A stretch of 35,279 nucleotides of DNA. Origin: an uncultured Clostridia bacterium (GTDB lineage Bacteria; Bacillota; Clostridia; Oscillospirales; Ruminococcaceae). Position numbers and translations under genes: made by a program. Below, in pieces: positions 10,611-17,604 of this stretch. Below the pieces are notes generated by a model. That model was not told the DNA's origin. It did not search any database and was given only the letters and a program-made list of their open reading frames with translations. The stretch spans positions 1 through 35,279 of the forward strand of contig CAMERU010000004.1 in the NCBI GenBank assembly GCA_945935925.1. The letters are read 5' to 3'. The number at the start of each line of letters is the position of its first letter. The stretch's first letter is position 1.

Positions 10611-10648
10611 TGCCGCGCAGGACTGCCCGCGCGGCACTGTATTTTATT
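10611..10648 (+). terminator. Terminator after the regulator remnant
   Basis: TGCCGCGC (10611-10618) pairs with GCGCGGCA (10629-10636) around a 10-nt loop, followed on the plus strand by TATTTTATTT. It stands 6 bp after the stop of the remnant, as expected for the terminator of the original intact gene. Confidence 0.7.
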
Positions 10649-10679
10649 TCACCTCCGCGCCAAAGCGGGCGTAAGTCAC

Positions 10680-10876
10680 AAAAAAACAGAGGCTCCGAAG
10701 AGCCTCTGTCAGGGGGAAACCCCCGTTTTGTTCAAAGCACCGCCTTGCCGTAGGATGCAATATAAAACCCGCTTTAGGCAGGGTGGGTAAGATCGCCCGG
10801 CGTTTTCACGCTCCCTATCATCCGCAGGGCGGGAGGTCTGCAATCCGCCGCCGGAGCCGAAATCCCTTTTTCAATG
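10680..10876 (-). ncRNA. Structured small RNA, candidate 6S RNA
   Basis: A non-coding minus-strand unit of about 197 nt begins downstream of a TATAAT at 10883-10888 (no clear -35). It ends in a strong terminator: a 10-bp stem ACAGAGGCTC/GAGCCTCTGT with a UUCG loop and seven T residues (10680-10709). The interior folds into a long rod. Minus-strand CCGCCCTGC (10824-10832) pairs with GCAAGGCGG (10740-10748), extended by GGATG (10819-10823) with CATCC (10753-10757). A GCGT-GAAA-ACGC hairpin lies near the apex and a GGGGG/CCCCC hairpin near the 3' end. Length and rod-with-internal-loops shape fit 6S RNA. It lacks the GGAAGGAAGC-type loop of SRP RNA and is too short for RNase P RNA or tmRNA. Family assignment is tentative. 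Confidence 0.5.
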
Positions 10877-10882
10877 TGTTGG

Positions 10883-10888
10883 ATTATA
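10883..10888 (-). promoter_or_regulatory. -10 box of the candidate 6S RNA
   Basis: A perfect TATAAT on the minus strand stands 7 bp before the predicted 5' end of the small RNA. The 17-bp-spaced -35 position reads GGTAAT, which is weak. A palindrome ATTACCGC-TT-GCGGTAAT lies just upstream and may be an operator or the end hairpin of the DUF1292 transcript. Confidence 0.5.
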
Positions 10889-10995
10889 GTAGCACACATA
10901 AGCGCATTACCGCAAGCGGTAATTTACAAGGCAGTAAAGCTTCTGACGATAATATTATCCGCCGTCAAGCCTTAAATATTATCGGAAATTTCAGG

Positions 10996-11316
10996 TCAAA
11001 CCTCGTCAAGTCCCTCGATATCGAGCTCGGGAAGCTCAGAAAATCTCTGAAGGAACATCTCGCCGACCGTCTGATACTCGTCGTCGTCGTCAACGGTGGC
11101 AAGCATTTCCTCGCCGTCAATGACGGTTTCCTTGAGGACAACAAATTCAGACGCGCCCTCGTCCTCGTCATATTCCGCGGGAACAAGCGCGTAATAAGCC
11201 GTTCCGTTGTATTCAAGCCTGTCCACGAACTCAAAGCGGGTGACGTTGCCCTCTTCGTCCTCGAGTTCGATCACGCCCTCGTCCTCGTCAAGTGTGATAT
11301 CGTTATTTTCAGCCAT
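10996..11316 (-). CDS. DUF1292 family protein
   Basis: This 106-residue, strongly acidic protein matches the DUF1292 family, common in Firmicutes and of unknown function. It shows the family's order: an acidic N-terminus, then GxVxEFEFVDRLEYNGxAYYALVP, then EFVVLKE and an acidic C-terminus. No signal peptide or membrane segment is present, so it is cytoplasmic. The frame has a GTG 18 nt upstream, but AAAGGA is placed for the ATG at 11316. In Bacillus the family member yrzB sits beside alaS and ruvX homologues; that neighbourhood is absent here. Confidence 0.85.
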   Translation of the reverse strand: MAENNDITLDEDEGVIELEDEEGNVTRFEFVDRLEYNGTAYYALVPAEYDEDEGASEFVVLKETVIDGEEMLATVDDDDEYQTVGEMFLQRFSELPELDIEGLDEV

Positions 11317-11364
11317 ATTCGTGTTTCCTTTCACCGCGCGAATTACAGCCGCGCTTGTACTTAT

Positions 11365-11393
11365 ATTTTACACCATGAATGTTACGATGTCAA
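11365..11393 (-). promoter_or_regulatory. Promoter of the DUF1292 gene
   Basis: On the minus strand a perfect -35 TTGACA (11388-11393) and a -10 TAAAAT (11365-11370) are 17 bp apart, with a predicted start about 40 nt before the ATG. It faces away from the plus-strand RNA promoter at 11511. Confidence 0.85.
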
Positions 11394-11510
11394 GAGGAAT
11401 TTTATGAAAATACGGTGTAATACCGTGTTTTTAAGCAATTATCATTAGTTTCAACAAAAGGCGTTTCAAAATGTTATACAAACTGACAGCCGATTTTTAA
11501 GAAAAAACTA

Positions 11511-11539
11511 TTGACTTTGACGAATTTTTGTGGTAATAT
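11511..11539 (+). promoter_or_regulatory. Promoter of the large non-coding unit
   Basis: On the plus strand the -35 TTGACT (11511-11516) and -10 TAATAT (11534-11539) are separated by 17 bp. The predicted start is near 11546. No protein-coding gene follows before the terminator at 12089-12118. Confidence 0.8.
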
Positions 11540-11545
11540 ATAGAC

Positions 11546-12118
11546 AGGGAAAGAGAAACAGATACAGCCGATGATCACATAAGCGATCGTCACCTCAGCT
11601 TCTCCGACCGGAAATCGAAAGGAGATCATTCCGATGGGTAGATAAGTACCTGTCTCGGGCGTGTCAGTCCGATGACCTTCAACTCACAAATCAGGCTTTA
11701 TGCAGAAAGGAAGCGAGTCCAATGGAAAATATCGAAGAACAGTCGTACTCATCTGCGGAGTCGCATTCCGCCGACCGTCCGTAAAAAATTACCGACGATG
11801 ATTTGCATGGGTTCCTGTCTTACCCGAAAATGCAAAATCCGCTGAAACAGGGCGTTTGACCCGTTATCACGGACCAAGGCAAGCCGCAGATGAATTCTTT
11901 ACCGCTTATGCGTTTACATAGATCGTCCCGACTATTCGAAATCAGGTGATTAAAAATGTACGCAGCAGTCAGCAGGAATGGAACAAATTTGCGAAAGGAT
12001 TGAGTCCGATGTCCCGTTAGAATTATCACAAATTCTATAAGGCGGTATAAACCAATGTACTGATAATTGTTAACAATTGAATAAATGAGTCCCCGTTTCG
12101 CGACGGGGACTTTTATTT
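11546..12118 (+). ncRNA. Large (~575 nt) structured non-coding RNA candidate
   Basis: This unit has a near-consensus promoter, a strong intrinsic terminator and no convincing protein between them. Base composition is clearly more AT-rich than the flanking genes. The motif GAAAGGA-N5/6-TCCRATG occurs three times (11617-11636, 11705-11724, 11993-12011), and CCGATG occurs in two further places. Folding signals include GATGATC/GATCGTC (11570-11576 with 11585-11591) and a possible long-range pair of the 5' AGACAGG (11542-11548; its first bases precede the predicted start) with CCTGTCT at 11649-11655; a second CCTGTCT lies at 11814-11820. The longest frames are a 57-codon basic ORF without a ribosome site and a 20-codon ORF at 11722. 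Size and setting resemble ROOL or OLE class RNAs, but no family signature was recognised. A decayed gene is the main alternative. Confidence 0.55.
12089..12118 (+). terminator. Terminator of the large non-coding unit
   Basis: GTCCCCGT (12089-12096) pairs perfectly with ACGGGGAC (12103-12110) around a 6-nt loop, followed by TTTTATTT on the plus strand. It faces the udp terminator, so the two convergent units are separately closed. Confidence 0.85.
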
Positions 12119-12139
12119 TGCAAAAGCGTTTTATTCCGA

Positions 12140-12180
12140 AAAATATTGCGAGGGGAAAATGTTCCGTTTTCCCCTCGCAA
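12140..12180 (-). terminator. Terminator of the glmU-udp operon
   Basis: A perfect 14-bp stem, TTGCGAGGGGAAAA with TTTTCCCCTCGCAA (12146-12159 and 12167-12180), has a 7-nt loop and is followed on the minus strand by TATTTTTC. It is the only clear terminator found downstream of the seven minus-strand genes 18969 to 12205. Confidence 0.9.
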
Positions 12181-12204
12181 TTCCATATTACGGTAAGCCG
12201 TAAA

Positions 12205-12993
12205 TCACTCGCCGTCCCGCTTTATAAGCTTTCTCACCGCTCCGATCGCGCATTTTATCGCACGCTCGCTGCTCTCGCAGTTCTTGTCGGGAAGCCCCGC
12301 GTTCGTCCGCTCAACGTTCCACAAAGCCGTCAGTACCGCGCCCGCGCGCGCCCTCCTCAGCAAAGCCACCGAGAATATCGCAGCCGCCTCCATCTCGCTC
12401 GTAAGGCACCCGCACCTGACATAGCCCTCCCATGCCGCGTTCAGCTTAGCCGCAACGCCCGTCTTGTTTGGGTCTATCTCCCCATAGAAATTATCCTTGC
12501 TGTGAACAACGCCGACATGGCAGCGGTTGCCGTCCTCGTCGGTGGAGAGCTCGTCGCCGGATTCCTTGAGCGCCTTTACGACCTCGAAATCCGCTACTGC
12601 GGGATAATCGTCGGGGATATATTCGTGACTAGTGCCCTCGCTGCGCACCGCCGCGCTTGCAACCAGAAGATCGCCGCCGACGACCCTGAGGTCTATTCCG
12701 CCGCTCGTTCCCACGCGTATAAACGTGTCTGCGCCGCTCATTATAAGCTCCTCAACGGCTATCGCGGCGGACGGTCCGCCTATGCCCGTCGAGCAGACGC
12801 TCACCTTTACCCCGTCAAGATAGCCCGTGTACACGTTGTATTCGCGGTTGGAGGCTATCTGCACGGCGTTGTCAAGATATTCCGCGATGAGCGGAACTCT
12901 GCCCGGGTCGCCCGGGAGAATTACATATCTTCCCACGTCGCCGTTTCTGATTTTGAGATGAAAGCGCAGATCCTCATTAATAATAGAAGCCAT
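12205..12993 (-). CDS. udp: Uridine phosphorylase
   Basis: This 262-residue PNP/UDP phosphorylase cleaves uridine with phosphate to uracil and ribose-1-phosphate in the cytoplasm. Family landmarks are in order: ILPGDPGRV near 25-33, VCSTGIGGPSAAIAVEEL near 66-83, RVGTSGGID, PAVADFEVVKAL, and the EMEAAAIF motif whose Glu binds the ribose. The PAVADFE segment and overall alignment favour uridine phosphorylase over DeoD-type purine nucleoside phosphorylase. Its ribosome site AAGGAGG lies within the last codons of the preceding membrane-protein gene, implying coupling. It is the last gene before the operon terminator. Confidence 0.9.
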   Translation of the reverse strand: MASIINEDLRFHLKIRNGDVGRYVILPGDPGRVPLIAEYLDNAVQIASNREYNVYTGYLDGVKVSVCSTGIGGPSAAIAVEELIMSGADTFIRVGTSGGIDLRVVGGDLLVASAAVRSEGTSHEYIPDDYPAVADFEVVKALKESGDELSTDEDGNRCHVGVVHSKDNFYGEIDPNKTGVAAKLNAAWEGYVRCGCLTSEMEAAAIFSVALLRRARAGAVLTALWNVERTNAGLPDKNCESSERAIKCAIGAVRKLIKRDGE

Positions 12994-12995
12994 TG

Positions 12996-13544
12996 TCAGT
13001 CCTCCTTTTTGTCGTCGGCAAGAATAGACGGCGCCACAGCCTGCTCCTTTGCGGCGCGCTTTTCAAGCCATTTCGGCAGATTTATCAGCAGCATTATAAC
13101 CAGCGTCAGCACCGTAAGGAACAGGCAGGGCAGATACAGCACCGACGGGCCGTTGTTATCGGGAATATCGGCGAACATTATCATGTAGTTATAATATGTC
13201 ACCAGCGTTCCCGCCGCTCCCAGAAGATGTATCCCGCTCGCGATCTTTGAATGCCCGAGCATGACCACGAACGTTCCTATAATATATACAACGGAGGTCA
13301 CCATCCACAGCACCGCCGCCGTCTGACTTATCGGGTCGGTTATATCAAGGTCGGCAAGTATGGTTATCGGCGCGAATATCCCCAGACAAAGCGCGAATAT
13401 CGACGTTATGATAAGCTCGAATATTTTCAGTATGATGACGATGACGCGCGCCGCACCTTCGCCCTGATCCTTTACGAAAAAGTAGAATTTCTCCTTTTCG
13501 GGTTTACTTTTCTGCTTTTTATTGCTAAGCCTGACATTTTTCAT
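12996..13544 (-). CDS. Four-helix membrane protein, unknown function
   Basis: This 182-residue protein has a lysine-rich N-terminus followed by about four hydrophobic segments (roughly residues 33-62, 75-98, 100-118 and 133-155) and a charged C-terminal tail. No domain was recognised. The start codon overlaps the stop of the TtcA-like gene by ATGA (13541-13544), so translation is coupled. Its placement between a tRNA thiolase and udp does not reveal a role. Confidence 0.75.
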   Translation of the reverse strand: MKNVRLSNKKQKSKPEKEKFYFFVKDQGEGAARVIVIILKIFELIITSIFALCLGIFAPITILADLDITDPISQTAAVLWMVTSVVYIIGTFVVMLGHSKIASGIHLLGAAGTLVTYYNYMIMFADIPDNNGPSVLYLPCLFLTVLTLVIMLLINLPKWLEKRAAKEQAVAPSILADDKKED

Positions 13545-14275
13545 GAATCATTATCCTCCCGATAACCCCAGCGGTCAATGCCCGCCTTTCTCATTGCGCC
13601 GAAAATGCGCTGCTTAATGCCCCTGTTGTTCCGCTCAAGCTCCGCGAGATATTCCTTTGTGGTCTGCCGCGTCGTCTTTTTGTCCGCGGGGCATTTTGAC
13701 TTGACGATATTGAAGCCGTTCCGTTTCGCGCAGGACATCACCGCGTATTCGGGAGCCAGCACCAGCGGTCTTATAAGCGTTATGTCCTTTCTCGAGAGAT
13801 AGGTTATCGGCGCAAAGCAGCCTATCCTTCCCTCCTGAAAAAGGTTCATCATAAACGTTTCTATCGCGTCGTCGTTGTTGTGACCGAGCGCCAGCTTGTT
13901 GCAGCCCGCCGCCTTTGCCTCGTCGTGAAGCGCTCCGCGCCGCATTTTCGCGCAGAGCGAGCAGGGGTTAGGCTCTTTCCTTATGTCAAAGACTATCTCC
14001 CCGATATCCGTTCGTACAAGGCGGTATTCCACCCCGAGCCTTTCACAAAGCTCCGCCACGGGCGTGTAGTCCGTTTCCTTACCGCCGAAGCGCGGGTCGA
14101 GCGTTATCGCCACAACATCGTATTTCTTCTCATAAAACCGCCGCATAAGCGCCAGTCCAGAAAGCAGCACCATGCTGTCCTTGCCTCCCGAAACGCCGAC
14201 AGCTATCCTGTCGCCGTCCTCGATAAGGTCAAATTCCTGACAGGCGCGCCTTATGTATCCAAGTATTTTCTGCAT
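13541..14275 (-). CDS. ttcA: TtcA-like PP-loop tRNA thiolase
   Basis: This 244-residue PP-loop ATPase belongs to the TtcA/TtuA group, which inserts sulfur at cytidine 32 (TtcA) or other tRNA positions using an iron-sulfur cluster. The PP-loop SGGKDS is at 29-34. The cluster cysteines are present as CSLC (105 and 108) and a third Cys near 195 in KCPADKK. GHNNDDAIET matches the adenylation region. AGGTAGGA stands just before the ATG. Substrate position in tRNA cannot be told from sequence. Confidence 0.85.
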   Translation of the reverse strand: MQKILGYIRRACQEFDLIEDGDRIAVGVSGGKDSMVLLSGLALMRRFYEKKYDVVAITLDPRFGGKETDYTPVAELCERLGVEYRLVRTDIGEIVFDIRKEPNPCSLCAKMRRGALHDEAKAAGCNKLALGHNNDDAIETFMMNLFQEGRIGCFAPITYLSRKDITLIRPLVLAPEYAVMSCAKRNGFNIVKSKCPADKKTTRQTTKEYLAELERNNRGIKQRIFGAMRKAGIDRWGYREDNDS

Positions 14276-14283
14276 ATCCTACC

Positions 14284-15558
14284 TCAGCGTATTCCCCTGT
14301 CCAGCATGGACAAGGTAATGCCCGACGGACCCCATTTCCTGAAAAAATCGTTGAGCCGTTCCTTTGTCTGCTCCGTTTCCGCCAGCCTGTCCGAATAGGA
14401 CAGCATCTGATAAAGCATAAAGAACATCACCCTCACGGCTATATCCTCGCCCAGCGCGAAGTATTTCTCCAGCCCGCCCGACGCTTCTTTAAGCGCGGCT
14501 ATCTTCTCCGAAAGGCGCGGCGGTATTTCGCACCGATCGGTTATCTGCGTGAACACTTCCGCGGCGTCAAGCAGCCCGTCTTTCAGAGCGCCCTGCATTT
14601 CCTCCATGGTCAGCCTGCCCGTTTCGCAGAACTCGCGCAGCTTTGCGCTTGCGCCGATGTAGATATCGTCGGACTCGGGCTCGCGCGTCAGGGCGGGCTT
14701 GCCGCTTTCGGGGGAAATTTCCTCCGCGGGCAGCTCGGCTGCCGCGGGAGAGTTTATCTCGTCTATCGAGGAACGCACCAGCGACAGCGCGTCCTCGGGG
14801 GAAATCCCGCTCAGATCCTCTCCGCCAAGCAGGTCATCAAATTCGTCAAGTTCGTCAAGTTCGTCAATGTCGTCAGGGTCATCTGTCGCGGATTCCGCTG
14901 CCTGTTCGCTGTTTTCGGGGATATCCGGCTCGGGGGACGGCTGCGCGATATCTTCCGCGGCGGCAGTATCCTCGTTTTCCTTGGGAACAGGCGCAGCGTT
15001 ATCCTCCGCAAAAGCGGAATTTACCACGGGAACAGGCTCGTTTTCCTTCGGAATACTCTGCCTCACCCCTGCCGCATTTGCTCCCGCAAAGCAAGGCTCC
15101 TCCGCTTCCTCGGGCGTAACGGTCGCCTCACCCGAAAAATACCGCAGCGCATATGCCGTGCACTCCGAGCGCTCGATCTCGCGCTCCTCCTCGGACATGG
15201 CGGAATACTGCCGCAGCAGCGTGTCGATAAGCTGCTTCAGGAACGGCTTGTTGAGCGAGATATCGCTTATGCGTATCTCGCCGCCGCAGCGGACGGAAAG
15301 CTCGTCCTCAAACGCGCTTTCAAAGCTGTGAATAACCGACACTTCCGTTATATCGGAATAATAAGCGCGCTGCGCTCTGCCGTCGGTATTGACAAGCAGC
15401 ATATCGCACAGGAACGCTATACCCCTGCTCCCGTCGGACGCGGGCGAGGTGTCGATAAATCCGACGGTCATTTCCGCAGGGGCGAACGCGCAGAATTTAC
15501 CCGCCGCGTACCGTGCGCTCACATTGCGCCCGAAATAATCCACCGTTTCGCGCAGCAT
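14284..15558 (-). CDS. PH-like domain protein with acidic linker
   Basis: This is a 424-residue cytoplasmic protein with three parts. Residues 1-~125 look like a PH/GRAM-type beta domain (GIAFLCDMLLVNTDG, then YSDITEVSV, then ISLNKPFLKQLIDTL). Residues ~130-290 are a low-complexity Pro/Glu/Ala/Asp linker with a run of DELDELDEF-type repeats. The last ~120 residues are helical and basic-acidic. The frame is open upstream, but GGGGGAGAGG precedes the ATG at 15558, which overlaps the pncB stop by one base (TGATG), so that is the start. The PH-like reading is inference; no function is assigned. Confidence 0.7.
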   Translation of the reverse strand: MLRETVDYFGRNVSARYAAGKFCAFAPAEMTVGFIDTSPASDGSRGIAFLCDMLLVNTDGRAQRAYYSDITEVSVIHSFESAFEDELSVRCGGEIRISDISLNKPFLKQLIDTLLRQYSAMSEEEREIERSECTAYALRYFSGEATVTPEEAEEPCFAGANAAGVRQSIPKENEPVPVVNSAFAEDNAAPVPKENEDTAAAEDIAQPSPEPDIPENSEQAAESATDDPDDIDELDELDEFDDLLGGEDLSGISPEDALSLVRSSIDEINSPAAAELPAEEISPESGKPALTREPESDDIYIGASAKLREFCETGRLTMEEMQGALKDGLLDAAEVFTQITDRCEIPPRLSEKIAALKEASGGLEKYFALGEDIAVRVMFFMLYQMLSYSDRLAETEQTKERLNDFFRKWGPSGITLSMLDRGIR

Positions 15559-17003
15559 CAGCCTCTCCCCCCGTTTGAAAGCAGTCCGTGCCTGATATCC
15601 CAAAGCTTCTGTGACAGGTCGACATAATATCTGTGCGGATTTTCAAACCGCAGCACCGACTCCCACAGCGTGCCGAGCTGCTGCGCGCAGCGGCTGCGGA
15701 TATCCTTTATATCGGGAGAACGGTAAACGCATTTTCCGCCGATAAACACGGGAACCTGAAGCTCCTTTGCGGTGAAATCCGTCAGCGTCTTTCGCTTCCA
15801 TGTGAAGTCGGGATCGAATATCTCAATCGGTTTGCTGTCGTCTATCACTTCGTCATGAACGCACAGCAGATCCGCCTGTGCCTTTCCCGTTTTCTTGTCG
15901 TAAAGGCGGTAAAGCTTTTTATAATGCGGGTTGGTTATCTTCGCGACATTCTCGCTTATCTTTATTTTCGGGGTTATCACGCCGTTTTCCTCCGTTGCGG
16001 CAAGCTTGTAAACTCCGCCGAACACCGGCTCGCTCGACGCGGTTATGAGCCGCTCGCCCACTCCGAAAAGGTCTATCTTAGCGCCCTGACTTAACAGGTC
16101 GGTTATAATGTGCTCGTCAAGGCTGTTGGAGGCAACTATCTTGCAGTCGGGATAGCCCGCTTCGTCCAGCATTTTCCTTGCCTCAACGGAGAGGTAGGCA
16201 ATGTCCCCCGAATCAAGACGAATGCCCTTAGGGCGCGCGCCTATCGGCTTTAACACGTTATCAAACGCCTTTATCGCGTTCGGAACTCCCGATTTAAGTA
16301 CATTGTAGGTATCCACAAGCAGTGTCGTGCTGTTGGGGTAGATACGGCAGTATTCCTCGAACGCCTCAAGCTCCGTGTCGAACATCTGCACCCAGCTGTG
16401 CGCCATAGTACCCGTCGCGGGAACATTGTACAGCTCGTCTGCGATAACGCAAGCCGTACCCGTGCAGCCGCCGATATAGGCAGCCCTCGCCCCGAGCACC
16501 GCGCCGCTCGCTCCCTGCGCGCGCCGCGAGCCGAACTCCGACACGCCGCGTCCCTGCGCCGCGCGGACTATCCTGCTCGCCTTGGTCGCAATAAGCGATT
16601 GGTGATTTATAAGCAGGAGCAGCATCGTTTCGATAAGCTGCGCCTGTATCGCGGGCGCGCGGACGGTGACAAGCGGCTCGTAGGGGAACACGGGCGTGCC
16701 CTCGGGGACGGCGTAAATATCCCCCTCGAACCTGAAATCCCTCATATAGTCAAGAAATCCCTCGTCGAAGATACCCTTAGAGCGCAGGAAGTCAATGTCC
16801 TCCCCGCTGAAACGAAGTCCCTCGATATACTTTATCACCTGCTCCAGCCCCGCGCAAACCGCGTACCCTCCCCCGTCGGGAATGCGGCGGAAAAACAGGT
16901 CGAAATACTCGATACGCTGCGCATATTTCGTCTTGTAATAGCCGTTGCCCATGGTGAGCTGATAAAAGTCACAGAGCATTGTGCAGTTCTGTTCGTTTAT
17001 CAT
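15558..17003 (-). CDS. pncB: Nicotinate phosphoribosyltransferase
   Basis: This 481-residue enzyme of the NAPRTase family makes nicotinate mononucleotide from nicotinate and PRPP in the Preiss-Handler route. Family motifs are clear: the N-terminal MLCDFYQLTMGNGYY, EFGSRRAQG near 155, the TGTMAHSWVQMF histidine segment, and GIRLDSGD and DLFGVGERL in the phosphoribosyl barrel. It starts at an ATG with GGGAG upstream and follows pncA by 33 bp. Together they convert nicotinamide to the NAD precursor. Confidence 0.95.
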   Translation of the reverse strand: MINEQNCTMLCDFYQLTMGNGYYKTKYAQRIEYFDLFFRRIPDGGGYAVCAGLEQVIKYIEGLRFSGEDIDFLRSKGIFDEGFLDYMRDFRFEGDIYAVPEGTPVFPYEPLVTVRAPAIQAQLIETMLLLLINHQSLIATKASRIVRAAQGRGVSEFGSRRAQGASGAVLGARAAYIGGCTGTACVIADELYNVPATGTMAHSWVQMFDTELEAFEEYCRIYPNSTTLLVDTYNVLKSGVPNAIKAFDNVLKPIGARPKGIRLDSGDIAYLSVEARKMLDEAGYPDCKIVASNSLDEHIITDLLSQGAKIDLFGVGERLITASSEPVFGGVYKLAATEENGVITPKIKISENVAKITNPHYKKLYRLYDKKTGKAQADLLCVHDEVIDDSKPIEIFDPDFTWKRKTLTDFTAKELQVPVFIGGKCVYRSPDIKDIRSRCAQQLGTLWESVLRFENPHRYYVDLSQKLWDIRHGLLSNGGRG

Positions 17004-17036
17004 TTTCGTTTCTCCCTTTTTAAACGAATTATACCG

Positions 17037-17555
17037 TTATATTACGTTTATCTGAACGCCGCGCATTGCCGCAAGCGCCCTTTCGTGAGCCTCGGGGTCG
17101 GCGCAGGCACAGGCGCCGCTGTCCACCGTGACAAGGCTTTCCGGCAGCGCCGCCTTTGCAATAACGGCGTTGGACAAAACGCAGATATCGGTTACCAGCC
17201 CGCAAAGCTCCACCTCGTCGAACCCGCACTTTTTCAGCAGGTCGGCAAGCTCAAGCGAGCCGAAGGACGGCTTTTTTATAACAATGTCCTCCTCGCGGAC
17301 AGCGCCCGCAAGCTTCCCGTAAAGCGCGTGTCCCGCCGTACCGTCGATACAGTGCGGTATCGGGAGCCGCTTTCCCTCCGAGGTTTCAAGATATCCGTCG
17401 GTGTGGGTGTCGAGCGTGAAAATGACCTGCCCGCCGTTTCTGCGGCATTCGTCTATCTTATAAAGAATTATCGGCTCAAGCTTCTCCGCGCCTGCAAAAC
17501 CGAGCGCCCCGCAGACGAAATCCACCTGATAATCAACCACGACAAGTGCTTTCAT
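17037..17555 (-). CDS. pncA: Nicotinamidase
   Basis: This 172-residue isochorismatase-fold cysteine hydrolase deamidates nicotinamide to nicotinate. The catalytic triad is visible: Asp8 in VVVDYQVDF, a Lys at ~94 in VIKKPSF, and Cys125 in GLVTDICV. Metal ligands are expected at the LDTHTDGY and IPHC segments. The start is the ATG at 17555, 5 nt after GGAGG; the frame runs ten codons farther but without a site. Its position directly before pncB supports nicotinamidase over other isochorismatase-like hydrolases. Confidence 0.9.
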   Translation of the reverse strand: MKALVVVDYQVDFVCGALGFAGAEKLEPIILYKIDECRRNGGQVIFTLDTHTDGYLETSEGKRLPIPHCIDGTAGHALYGKLAGAVREEDIVIKKPSFGSLELADLLKKCGFDEVELCGLVTDICVLSNAVIAKAALPESLVTVDSGACACADPEAHERALAAMRGVQINVI

Positions 17556-17604
17556 GCGTACCTCCGTTATTTCCGCTGCCGTCAATACTTCCCGACGCCG
17601 CGCG

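Noticed and set aside
10680-10876. SRP RNA, RNase P RNA or tmRNA
   Set aside because: The SRP GGAAGGAAGC-type loop is missing, the length is too short for RNase P RNA or tmRNA, and there is no tRNA-like end or tag frame.
11408-11431. Hairpin ACGGT/ACCGT followed by TTTTT as a terminator
   Set aside because: Only a 5-bp stem, and no transcript is seen that would end there on either strand.
11546-11700. Riboswitch (M-box or cyclic-di-GMP type) at the start of the large unit
   Set aside because: I could not find the conserved cores of these classes, and no gene follows that it could control before the terminator.
11670-11843. A 57-codon basic ORF inside the large non-coding unit
   Set aside because: No ribosome site, unusual composition, no recognisable motif, and it overlaps the repeated RNA motif; judged fortuitous.
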